A stretch of DNA of 34,814 bases from an uncultured Muribaculaceae bacterium (GTDB taxonomy: Bacteria > Bacteroidota > Bacteroidia > Bacteroidales > Muribaculaceae), in NCBI GenBank assembly GCA_947525975.1, contig CANNVE010000027.1:1-34814 (forward strand). Direction: 5' to 3'. The translations under genes and the position numbers were made by a program. Under the pieces are notes generated by a model. The model saw nothing but the letters and a program-made list of their open reading frames with translations. It made no database searches and was not told the origin of the DNA. Below are positions 23,940-31,144 of the stretch, in pieces. Position 1 is the first letter of the stretch; every line of letters starts with the position of its first letter.

Positions 23940-26654
23940 ATGAAAAGAGTTTATCTGTTTGGCGACGGCAAGGCAGAAGGAAATGCCTCCATGCGCAACC
24001 TCCTCGGAGGCAAGGGCGCTAACCTCGCCGAAATGAACCTCCTTGGCATGCCCGTGCCTCCCGGTTTCACCATCACCACCGAGGTCTGCACCGAGTACAC
24101 ACAATACGGCAAAGACGAAGTCGTTAAGCGCATCACCAAAGAAGTAGAAGGCGCTATAGCTCACGTTGAAGAGCTCACAGGCAAGAAATTCAACGATCCC
24201 GCAAATCCCCTCCTCGTTTCTGTGCGTTCAGGCGCCCGTGCATCAATGCCCGGCATGATGGACACCGTCCTCAACCTCGGCATGAACGACGCCACCGTGG
24301 CTTCGCTCGCCGAAAAGAGCGGCAATCCCCGCTTCGCATGGGACAGCTACCGCCGCTTCGTACAGATGTACGGCGACGTCGTGCTTGGCATGAAGCCCAA
24401 GTCGAAGGCTGACATCGATCCCTTCGAGGAAATCATGGACAAGGTGAAGGAAGAGAAGGGCGTGAAGCTCGACACCGAGCTCGACGTAGAGGATCTGCAG
24501 AACCTCGTGAAGCTCTTCAAGGCCGCTGTCAAGGAATACACCGGCAAGGACTTCCCCGATGACGCTTGGGAACAGCTCTGGGGCGGCATCTGCGCCGTAT
24601 TCGACAGCTGGATGAACGAGCGTGCCATCCTCTACCGCCGCATGAACCAGATCCCCGAAGAGTGGGGCACCGCTGTCAACGTGCAGGCAATGGTATACGG
24701 CAACATGGGCAACAACTCAGCCACCGGCGTGGCCTTCAGCCGCGACGCCGCCACAGGCGAAAACATATTCAACGGTGAATACCTCATCAACGCGCAGGGC
24801 GAGGACGTCGTAGCCGGCATCCGCACCCCCCAGCAGATCACCGTAGAAGGCTCACGCCGCTGGGCAGCCCTCCAGGGCATCTCCGAAGACGTGCGCAAAG
24901 AGAAATACCCCTCGCTCGAGGAGTCAATGCCCACCTGCGCCGCTGAGCTCATCGCCATCGCCAACCGTCTCGAAGACTACTACAAGGATATGCAGGACAT
25001 GGAGTTCACCATCCAGGACGGCAAACTCTGGATGCTCCAGACCCGTAACGGCAAGCGCACAGGCGCAGCTATGGTGAAGATCGCCATGGACATCCTCCGC
25101 GCAGGCCAGATCGACGAAAAGACAGCCCTTCTGCGCATGGAGCCCCAGAAACTCGACGAGCTCCTGCACCCCGTGTTCGACAAGGCTGCCCTCAAGCGCG
25201 CAGTTGTCGTGGCCAAGGGTCTCCCCGCATCTCCCGGCGCAGCTGCCGGCCAGGTAGTGTTCTCTGCTGAAGAGGCTGAGGCATGGGCCGAGAAGAAGCG
25301 CAAAGTCATCCTCGTCCGCATCGAGACATCGCCCGAAGACCTCCGCGGCATGGCCGTGGCTCAAGGCATCCTCACTATGCGCGGCGGCATGACATCGCAC
25401 GCAGCCGTTGTGGCTCGCGGCATGGGCAAATGCTGCGTGTCAGGCGCAGGCGAAATCGCCGTTGACTACAAGGAAAAGACTGTGACCATGAGCGGCAAGA
25501 CCTTCAAGGAAGGCGATTGGATCTCGCTTAACGGCTCTACAGGCGACGTTTACGAAGGCCAGGTTCCCACCGTAGAGCCCGAGCTCGACGGCGACTTCGC
25601 AGCCATCATGAACCTCGCTGCAAAATACACCAAGACATACGTGCGCACCAACGCCGACTCTCCCCGCGACGCCAAGCAGGCCCGCAAGTTCGGCGCGCAG
25701 GGCATCGGCCTCTGCCGCACAGAGCACATGTTCTTCGAAGGCGACCGCATCAAGGCAGTGCGTGAGATGATCCTCTCAAGCGACCTCGAAGGCCGCAAGC
25801 AGGCTCTCGCCAAGCTCCTGCCCATGCAGCGCGGCGACTTTGAAGGCATCTTCGAGGCAATGGACGGCTTCGGCGTGACAATCCGCCTGCTCGATCCCCC
25901 GTTGCACGAATTCGTGCCTCACCAGACAGCCACCATGCAGGAGCTCGCCGACGAAATGGGCATCTCCCTCGCAGAGGTTAAGGCAAAGGTTGACTCGCTC
26001 GAAGAGTTCAACCCCATGCTCGGCCACCGCGGCTGCCGTCTGGGCATCACCTATCCCGAGATCACTGAAATGCAGACACGCGCCATCATCGAGGCTGCCC
26101 TCGCAGTCAAGGCTCGCGGCATCGATGTGCATCCCGAGATCATGATCCCTCTGGTAGGCTCGCTCAAGGAAATCCAGCACCAGGCCAACATCATCAACGA
26201 GACCGCTGCCAAGGTATTTGACGAGAAGGGGGCCACAATCCCCTACCTCGTAGGCACCATGATCGAGGTTCCCCGCGCAGCTCTCGTTGCCAACCAGATC
26301 GCCGAGGTAGCCGACTTCTTCTCATTCGGCACCAACGACCTCACCCAGATGACCTTCGGCTTCTCTCGCGACGACGCTCCCAAGTTCCTGAAATACTACA
26401 AGGAGCATGGCATCATCAAGGTAGACCCCTTCGAGGTCCTCGACCAGGAAGGCGTAGGCCAGCTCGTGCGCATGGGCGTAGAGAAGGGCCGCTCCACCAA
26501 GCCCGAGCTCAAGTGCGGCATCTGCGGCGAGCACGGCGGTGAGCCCTCATCAGTCAAGTTCTGCGCCAAGGTCGGCATGAACTACGTCAGCTGCTCACCC
26601 TATCGCGTGCCCATCGCCCGCGTAGCTGCCGCGCAGGCTGCCATAGAAGATTAA
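23940..26654 (+). CDS. ppdK: Pyruvate, phosphate dikinase
   Basis: 904 residues, full length. It interconverts pyruvate, ATP and phosphate with phosphoenolpyruvate, AMP and pyrophosphate in central metabolism. The order is an N-terminal ATP-grasp domain (GGKGANLAEM, SVRSGARASMPGMMDTVLNLG), the phosphohistidine domain with catalytic His487 in GGMTSHAAV, and a PEP/pyruvate barrel ending with the CGICGEHGG block (Cys859 and Cys862). The start is ATG 23940; a TTG one codon earlier is less likely. Codon choice is strongly skewed to C-ending codons, unlike its neighbours, a sign of very high expression. A strong terminator follows. Confidence 0.97.
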   Translation: MKRVYLFGDGKAEGNASMRNLLGGKGANLAEMNLLGMPVPPGFTITTEVCTEYTQYGKDEVVKRITKEVEGAIAHVEELTGKKFNDPANPLLVSVRSGARASMPGMMDTVLNLGMNDATVASLAEKSGNPRFAWDSYRRFVQMYGDVVLGMKPKSKADIDPFEEIMDKVKEEKGVKLDTELDVEDLQNLVKLFKAAVKEYTGKDFPDDAWEQLWGGICAVFDSWMNERAILYRRMNQIPEEWGTAVNVQAMVYGNMGNNSATGVAFSRDAATGENIFNGEYLINAQGEDVVAGIRTPQQITVEGSRRWAALQGISEDVRKEKYPSLEESMPTCAAELIAIANRLEDYYKDMQDMEFTIQDGKLWMLQTRNGKRTGAAMVKIAMDILRAGQIDEKTALLRMEPQKLDELLHPVFDKAALKRAVVVAKGLPASPGAAAGQVVFSAEEAEAWAEKKRKVILVRIETSPEDLRGMAVAQGILTMRGGMTSHAAVVARGMGKCCVSGAGEIAVDYKEKTVTMSGKTFKEGDWISLNGSTGDVYEGQVPTVEPELDGDFAAIMNLAAKYTKTYVRTNADSPRDAKQARKFGAQGIGLCRTEHMFFEGDRIKAVREMILSSDLEGRKQALAKLLPMQRGDFEGIFEAMDGFGVTIRLLDPPLHEFVPHQTATMQELADEMGISLAEVKAKVDSLEEFNPMLGHRGCRLGITYPEITEMQTRAIIEAALAVKARGIDVHPEIMIPLVGSLKEIQHQANIINETAAKVFDEKGATIPYLVGTMIEVPRAALVANQIAEVADFFSFGTNDLTQMTFGFSRDDAPKFLKYYKEHGIIKVDPFEVLDQEGVGQLVRMGVEKGRSTKPELKCGICGEHGGEPSSVKFCAKVGMNYVSCSPYRVPIARVAAAQAAIED

Positions 26655-26679
26655 GCGTTATATAACCTATATCAATAAG

Positions 26680-26721
26680 ATAGGCCGTAATGCCCTGATG
26701 AAAAAGGGCTTTACGGCCTAT
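26680..26721 (+). terminator. ppdK terminator
   Basis: A 16-bp stem with one mismatch (ATAGGCCGTAATGCCC / GGGCTTTACGGCCTAT) and a 10-nt loop starts 25 nt after the stop codon. The downstream T-tract is modest (TCCTGTTCTTT). It marks the last clearly host-like feature before the element. Confidence 0.8.
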
Positions 26722-26740
26722 CCTGTTCTTTGGCCGCTAG

Positions 26741-26771
26741 CACATTCTGCATGATAAACGTGCAGAATGTG
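26741..26771. repeat. Perfect 11-bp inverted repeat at the host/element junction
   Basis: CACATTCTGCA (26741-26751) and TGCAGAATGTG (26761-26771) are separated by 9 nt (TGATAAACG). The repeat lies between the ppdK terminator and the recombinase start codon, 86 nt from the latter. It lacks a T-tract, so it is less likely to be a terminator. It fits the place and shape of a recombinase core (attachment) site; the matching copy would lie beyond the window. Confidence 0.6.
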
Positions 26772-26857
26772 TGGGGAAAACTTACAAAATTCTATGCAAA
26801 TTCATAATGCCGACTTACAGGGCGCTTACAATAACACTAACAAGCATAATTTCCACA

Positions 26858-28351
26858 ATGGCAACATTTAAGGCAATGGTAAGAAATCCTCGTAAGGACG
26901 GTTTCTGCCAAGTTTACATCCGGGTGGTGCATAACACCAAGCCCGGATACATCAAAACCGACAAGGTTGTGACCTCAAAGCAGCTCGACAAGCATGGGGA
27001 GATTACGGACCCGTTTGTCAACAGCCACTGCTCGCAGCTCATCCTTGCGTATGCCGAACGGCTGAACCGGAAGGACATCTCTGCATGGACGGTGCGTCAG
27101 GTGATCGACTACTTGAACACCGGCGAGGGCGAGTTGTGCTTCAGCGACTATGCGCGCAAGCACATTGACCGCATGATTGACAATGGGCAGGCGCGCAATG
27201 CCAAGAACTACAGGCTGGCTCTTCAGCATTTGGAGCGGTTCATGGGAACGACAAAGGTGATGTTCGCGGAACTGACTTCCACAATGGTCAACAGGTGGCT
27301 GCTTACTCTGATACACACGCACCGGGCGAAGGAGATGTACCCGGTGTGCATGAGGCAGGTGTTCAGGGCTGCGGCGGATGAGATGAACGACTACGACAGC
27401 GGGATCATCCGCATCAAGACGAATCCGTGGGGTAAGGTGAAGATACCGCAAGCGGACAGGGCGGAGAAGAGGGCCATCAGCGCGGAGGATTGCCGTGCGT
27501 TCTTTTCCGCACCTCTGCCTCAAACGAGGATGGTGGATCCGCTGCCCGAACTGGGGCGCGACGTGGCGATGCTGGTTCTGTGCCTGGCCGGCATCAACAC
27601 CGTAGACCTGTACGGGCTGCGGAAGGAGGACTGCAAGGACGGGGTCATCGGATACAGGCGCGCCAAGACGCGGAAGGTGAGGGCGGACGATGCGTACATC
27701 GAGATGAGGGTTGAGCCGATAATCCGGCCGATCGTGGAGAAGTATCTTGCCGCTGAAGATGACCCGCACCTGTTTTCGTTCCACAAGCGCTTCTGCGATT
27801 CGGACAGTTTCAACGCCAACGTGAACTCGGGCATCAAGCAGGTGTGCAAGGCCATGGGCATGCAGAGGCATGGGCTGTATTCTGTCTACACGTTCAGGCA
27901 CACGTGGGGAACGATAGCGCAGAACGACTGCGGGGCGAGCATTGCGGAGGTGGCGTTCGGCATGAACCACAGCCACGGGCATGCGGTGACGCGGGGCTAC
28001 ATCAAGATTGACTTCACTCCGGCGTGGGAGCTGAACGCGAAGGTGATCGACTTCATTTTCTTCTCCAACGCCAAGAGCAAGCAGGGAGGGGCACGGGATG
28101 TTGATGAGCCGAAAGACAAGTTGTTTCGGCTCTCGCCGAAGATGATGGTGTATGCGAGGGCCTATTTCCGCGGGGAGGTGCTTGCGGAGGCGAGCGACAT
28201 AGGCTTCAGCAACGTGGATGAGGTGATCGAGACGCTTGCAAAAAAACTGCCCGACACTATCCCTGAGAAATGTGCCGTGCAGTTCCGCATCAAGAATCTC
28301 GACACTGACCGCGAGGCGGTGTACGAGCGCACCAAGGGGAAAGGGTTTTAA
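26858..28351 (+). CDS. Tyrosine recombinase/integrase of the mobile element
   Basis: 497 residues from ATG 26858 (MATFKAMVRNPRKDGF), the usual N-terminus of Bacteroidota integrases; a GTG 87 nt upstream is unlikely. An arm-binding domain (2-40) and a SAM-like core-binding domain (about 100-200) precede the catalytic domain. Expected catalytic positions are Asn247 in place of the first Arg (GINTVDL), Lys270/Lys273, Tyr344-x-x-Arg347 in place of His-x-x-Arg, His371 and nucleophile Tyr381 (RGYIKI). Loss of the first Arg is known in IntDOT-type Bacteroidota integrases. It would insert the element downstream of ppdK. A terminator follows. Confidence 0.92.
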   Translation: MATFKAMVRNPRKDGFCQVYIRVVHNTKPGYIKTDKVVTSKQLDKHGEITDPFVNSHCSQLILAYAERLNRKDISAWTVRQVIDYLNTGEGELCFSDYARKHIDRMIDNGQARNAKNYRLALQHLERFMGTTKVMFAELTSTMVNRWLLTLIHTHRAKEMYPVCMRQVFRAAADEMNDYDSGIIRIKTNPWGKVKIPQADRAEKRAISAEDCRAFFSAPLPQTRMVDPLPELGRDVAMLVLCLAGINTVDLYGLRKEDCKDGVIGYRRAKTRKVRADDAYIEMRVEPIIRPIVEKYLAAEDDPHLFSFHKRFCDSDSFNANVNSGIKQVCKAMGMQRHGLYSVYTFRHTWGTIAQNDCGASIAEVAFGMNHSHGHAVTRGYIKIDFTPAWELNAKVIDFIFFSNAKSKQGGARDVDEPKDKLFRLSPKMMVYARAYFRGEVLAEASDIGFSNVDEVIETLAKKLPDTIPEKCAVQFRIKNLDTDREAVYERTKGKGF

Positions 28352-28455
28352 CCCTTCTTCGTCTGTTCGTGTGGAGAATAGAGCCAATCGGCATCCGTGA
28401 ACTGCACTCCAAAAGTTTTGTGTCTAACTTTTGTTTCGCCCGACTTTGATTTTTC

Positions 28456-28479
28456 AGAGCCGGGCTCTTTTTCTTTTTT
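28456..28479 (+). terminator. Rho-independent terminator after the integrase
   Basis: AGAGC-CGG-GCTCT is followed directly by TTTTTCTTTTTT. It is a short but canonical hairpin and T-tract, 104 nt past the integrase stop codon. Confidence 0.8.
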
Positions 28480-28559
28480 CGCGGAACTTTTTTCTTTTTC
28501 TCTTGGCGTTTTATGCAGCGGGCCTGAAAGGAAAAAAAATCTTGAAAAATTTATTTTGA

Positions 28560-28605
28560 AAGACGACGCCGGCGCGTCTCTCGCGCGTGCGCGAGACGTC
28601 GTCTT
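28560..28605. repeat. Long GC-rich hairpin in the element's noncoding block
   Basis: Outer arms AAGACGACG (28560-28568) and CGTCGTCTT (28597-28605) are a perfect 9-bp inverted repeat. Inside, CGTCTCTCGCGC faces GCGCGAGACG around a GT loop with a two-base bulge; the inner and outer right arms share a few bases. The whole can fold into one stable stem-loop. It is not followed by a T-tract, so termination is not its obvious role. Confidence 0.75.
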
Positions 28606-28617
28606 CTATCCTCTATA

Positions 28618-28640
28618 GAAAAATATTGATTATATTTTTC
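28618..28640. repeat. AT-rich hairpin
   Basis: GAAAAATAT (28618-28626) and ATATTTTTC (28632-28640) form a perfect 9-bp inverted repeat with a 5-nt loop. It lies in a strongly AT-rich stretch (about 28605-28675) between the GC-rich hairpin and the 11-bp repeats. The placement is like an unwinding element. Confidence 0.65.
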
Positions 28641-28710
28641 TTCCTTTATCCTTTATCCTTATAGGAATATCCTTTTCGCGCGCGCGTTTAGTTTCGGGTT
28701 TGGTTTCTTT

Positions 28711-28820
28711 TGGTTGACGCTTGGTTCGCTTTTGGTTTGTGTTTGGTTCGCTTTTGGTTTGTGTTTGGTTCGCTTTTGGTTTGTGTTTGGTTCGCTTTTG
28801 GTTTCGGCTTGGTTGCGTCC
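28711..28820. repeat. Ten contiguous 11-bp direct repeats (iteron-like)
   Basis: Every 11 bp begins TGGTT. Units are TGGTTGACGCT, then TGGTTCGCTTT and TGGTTTGTGTT alternating through seven units, then TGGTTTCGGCT and TGGTTGCGTCC. The central seven units form an exact 22-bp period. A related 10-bp unit (28701-28710) precedes the array. The period is close to one helical turn, so equivalent bases face the same side of the DNA. A hairpin with 8-bp arms (GGGCGGCC 28830-28837, GGCCGCCC 28852-28859) follows. A minus-strand frame reads through the block but its peptide is only an N/Q/K/T repeat. Confidence 0.9.
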
Positions 28821-28942
28821 ATAAGGGGAGGGCGGCCTATCTTCGCAGACGGGCCGCCCAAAAGGATTATGTGAAAATGAAAACAAAAGCCTGACGCCTG
28901 CGAGGCGGCGCGGGGTCTAAAGTAGACGGAATTAGACGGAGG

Positions 28943-29230
28943 CTAACTGTCGCCGTCTGTCTCGCCGCAGAGCTGCCTGAGGCGGTCTTCAATGGTGAGG
29001 CTGGCCCTGTGGCTTACGTCCACGTCCATCGACTTCATCTTGGGAGAGACGTATTGGGCGAACTTTTCCATGACGCTGGCCCGCGTGGCGGGGTCAAGGG
29101 CGTCGATGTCTTCCTGGAACTGTCCGCTTTCCTGGTAGCGCTGCCATTGCGCCGCGATCGCTTCGCGGATTGTAGATGTCGATTTGTTGGGCGTGCCCTT
29201 TTGCCGGCCGCCGGTCTTCTTTCCTTTCAT
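28943..29230 (-). CDS. Small phage-type DNA-binding protein, possible terminase small subunit
   Basis: 95 residues from ATG 29230 (MKGKKTGGRQKGTPNKSTS); an upstream in-frame TTG is unlikely, and AAAGG precedes the ATG. The basic GRQKGTPNKST start, the helical core (IREAIAAQWQRYQESGQFQEDIDAL, ASVMEKFAQYVSPKMKSMDVD) and the acidic end are familiar from small packaging or DNA-binding proteins of Bacteroidota phages. Its orientation is opposite to the virion-like genes to its right, which is unusual for a terminase subunit. The assignment is therefore tentative; it could be a regulatory DNA-binding protein. Confidence 0.6.
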   Translation of the reverse strand: MKGKKTGGRQKGTPNKSTSTIREAIAAQWQRYQESGQFQEDIDALDPATRASVMEKFAQYVSPKMKSMDVDVSHRASLTIEDRLRQLCGETDGDS

Positions 29231-29392
29231 GCCTTTGGATCTTACGAGTAACAAAACTTAAAAGCGCTGTGCGAAGATAAGCGATTAATTTCGCCTGTCG
29301 ATGGCAATTGTTGCGCCACGGGGATGCGCGGGGCTTCCGCGCGGGGCTCGGGGCGGCGGGGTTGCCGGGAACACTAACCAAACACGACAGGC

Positions 29393-29884
29393 ATGATAGG
29401 AAGCATAGTGGGAGCGGGGCTCGGGGCCGTGGGGAGCATCTTCGGCGGCATCTCCGCGTCAAAGGCGATGAAGAGGGTAAAGCGCGGGCTCGAGGAGCAG
29501 CGCAAGGAGAACCGCGACTGGCACGACCGACGGTACAACGAGGACGCGACGCAGCGGGCCGACGCCCAGCGCATACTCAGCCTCACGGAGGAGCAGATCA
29601 GGAAGCGCAACCGCGCGGCGGCCGGAACGGCTGCTGTGATGGGCACGGGCACGGAGGCCGCTGCGGCGGAGAAGTCGGCCAACAACATGGCGCTTGCCGA
29701 CGCCGCCGGGCGCATCGAGGCGCAGGCGGAGGCTCGGAAGGACAGGATCGAGGAGCAGTACCGCGAGCGCGACTCGCAGATAGACGGGGCGCTGATGAAC
29801 CTTGAGGCGCAGAAGGCGGGGAACGTGGCGCAGGCCGTGCAGGGCGTGGGCCAGGCCGCCGCGGGCATAGCAGCGGCATTCTAA
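29393..29884 (+). CDS. Small Gly/Ala-rich phage protein, internal-virion-like
   Basis: 163 residues. A glycine-rich hydrophobic N-terminus (IGSIVGAGLGAVGSIFGG) is followed by a long charged helix (YNEDATQRADAQRILSLTEEQIRKRNR) and a C-terminal Ala-rich helix (AQAVQGVGQAAAGIAAAF). The design resembles small internal-virion (T7 gp14-like) or DNA-pilot proteins that insert in the host membrane during DNA entry. Similar YNEDATQRADAQR proteins recur, as I recall, in Bacteroidales prophages. It opens a three-gene run, 12 nt before the next gene. No promoter was recognised in the 162 nt upstream, which holds a short GC-rich hairpin (29326-29342). Confidence 0.75.
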   Translation: MIGSIVGAGLGAVGSIFGGISASKAMKRVKRGLEEQRKENRDWHDRRYNEDATQRADAQRILSLTEEQIRKRNRAAAGTAAVMGTGTEAAAAEKSANNMALADAAGRIEAQAEARKDRIEEQYRERDSQIDGALMNLEAQKAGNVAQAVQGVGQAAAGIAAAF

Positions 29885-29896
29885 AGGCAGGGAGTC

Positions 29897-31144
29897 ATGG
29901 AAGAGAAGACATCAGGCATGGAGCCGCAGCCGCATGGGCCGGCGCGGGCGATAAAGCCGCAGGGACCTGCGCAGGCCTCGCCCGCCGAGGGCCCGATGCA
30001 TCCTTCGCCCTCGGACAGGCCGACGGCAGGCATAGACGTGGACAGCGAGGTAGACGCCATGCTCGGCACAAAGGGCGCGGAAGATGGCTCTGCGCCCGCC
30101 AAGGATGGCGGGCTTCCGCAGGAGCAGCCGCAGGGCATCGCCGCCGACACGGCAGGGAGCGACCGCAAGATCAGGACGCTTCAGGACATGATAGACAGGC
30201 TTGACGCTCCGGAGACGAAAGAGGAGCGCAGGGACAGGGAGAGGCGCGAGAGGTCGAAGAGGATAGTCGGGGCCATAGGCGACGGGCTGCGGGCGATGAG
30301 CAACCTCTATTTCACGTCGCAGTACGCCCCCGACATGTACAATCACGAGAAGACAAGCCAGCTGGGGGCGCAGAACGCCGCCATAGAGAGGGCGCGGAAG
30401 GAGCGCGAGGCCGACGCCGACAAGTATCTGCGCTTCGCCATCGCCCTCGGCGACGCGGAGAATGAGCGGGCCAAGACCGCCCGGGAGGCAGAGGCGGAGC
30501 GCGAGCGGATGAGGCTTGCGGGCGAGGAGGCCGCGCGAAAGGCGGAAGCCCACGCATGGCTCGCCGCGCTGCAGCCGGGCAAGGAGCGCGAGCAGGCGGC
30601 CAAGGCCGACAGGGCCTGGCATGAGGCTCGGACGGCGAAGGCAGAGGCCGACGGCGCCCCGGAGATGCAGCGGGCGAAGCTGGAGACGGAAAAGTCGAGG
30701 AAAGGCTCGTACGACGCCTCCGCAGGCGCGTCGAAGGCTTCAGCGGCGAGGTCATACGCCTCGGCCGCGGCATCGAGGGCGGCTGCGGAGAGGGACGTGC
30801 ACCACTTCAACGGGAAGACCTACCAGAAGGACACCAAGGACTACGAAAAGGACGTGAGGGAGGCGGCCCGCGCCTACAACGAGCGCCACGGACGCTGGGA
30901 GACGGTCACTGGCACAGACGGCGAGCAGAGGAGGCAATGGGTCTACGAAGACGGCTTCAAGCCGATACGCTACGAGGACGAGGTGCGCACGGCGCATGGC
31001 TCATACGTCAAGCCGCGCCCCGCGGAGACTTACGCGGGCGAGGTTGAGGCCGCCCTGGCCAAGGAGCGTGAGGAGCAGGAAAACAGGCCCCCGAGCAGGC
31101 GCGCCGCGCAGAAAGACGACAACAGACCACCAAGCAGACAATGA
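29897..31144 (+). CDS. Coiled-coil phage protein
   Basis: 415 residues. The N-terminal 90 are Pro/Ala/Gly-rich and disordered. A conserved-looking block follows (SKRIVGAIGDGLRAMSNLYFTSQYAPDMY, about 115-145). A long Ala/Glu/Lys/Arg coiled-coil stretch spans about 150-300. The C-terminal part (HFNGKTYQKDTKDYEKDVREAARAYNERHG, then WVYEDGFKPIRYEDE) leads to a tail with two NRPPSR repeats. A GGGAG upstream of the ATG could serve as a ribosome site. It ends in an ATGA overlap with the giant gene, so the two are translationally coupled. The function is unknown; a virion-internal role is inferred from position. Confidence 0.75.
   Translation: MEEKTSGMEPQPHGPARAIKPQGPAQASPAEGPMHPSPSDRPTAGIDVDSEVDAMLGTKGAEDGSAPAKDGGLPQEQPQGIAADTAGSDRKIRTLQDMIDRLDAPETKEERRDRERRERSKRIVGAIGDGLRAMSNLYFTSQYAPDMYNHEKTSQLGAQNAAIERARKEREADADKYLRFAIALGDAENERAKTAREAEAERERMRLAGEEAARKAEAHAWLAALQPGKEREQAAKADRAWHEARTAKAEADGAPEMQRAKLETEKSRKGSYDASAGASKASAARSYASAAASRAAAERDVHHFNGKTYQKDTKDYEKDVREAARAYNERHGRWETVTGTDGEQRRQWVYEDGFKPIRYEDEVRTAHGSYVKPRPAETYAGEVEAALAKEREEQENRPPSRRAAQKDDNRPPSRQ

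Noticed and set aside
26722-26857. tRNA gene as integration target
   Set aside because: No cloverleaf or TPsiC-like sequence is seen between ppdK and the integrase. The only structures are the terminator and the 11-bp inverted repeat.
26975-28387. A 470-codon frame antisense to the integrase
   Set aside because: It has an Arg/His/Leu/Val-rich composition with no domain and overlaps fully a well-supported recombinase. It is a by-product of GC-rich coding sequence.
28397-28618. A 73-codon plus-strand frame after the integrase
   Set aside because: It reads through the integrase terminator and the GC-rich hairpin and has low-complexity Phe/Ser content. No domain or ribosome site is seen.
28711-28820. 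CRISPR array
   Set aside because: The repeats are contiguous 11-bp units with no unique spacers, and no cas gene is present.
28659-28886. A 75-codon minus-strand frame across the 11-bp repeats
   Set aside because: Its product is mostly an N/Q/K/T repeat created by the DNA repeats and has no recognisable domain. The 11-bp period shifts frame at each unit, as in noncoding repeats.
29308-29805. Overlapping plus and minus frames across the 163-residue phage gene
   Set aside because: They are Arg/Ala/Gly or Ser/Ala/Pro low-complexity translations of a GC-rich gene in other frames. The chosen frame gives a coherent helical protein with conserved-looking blocks.
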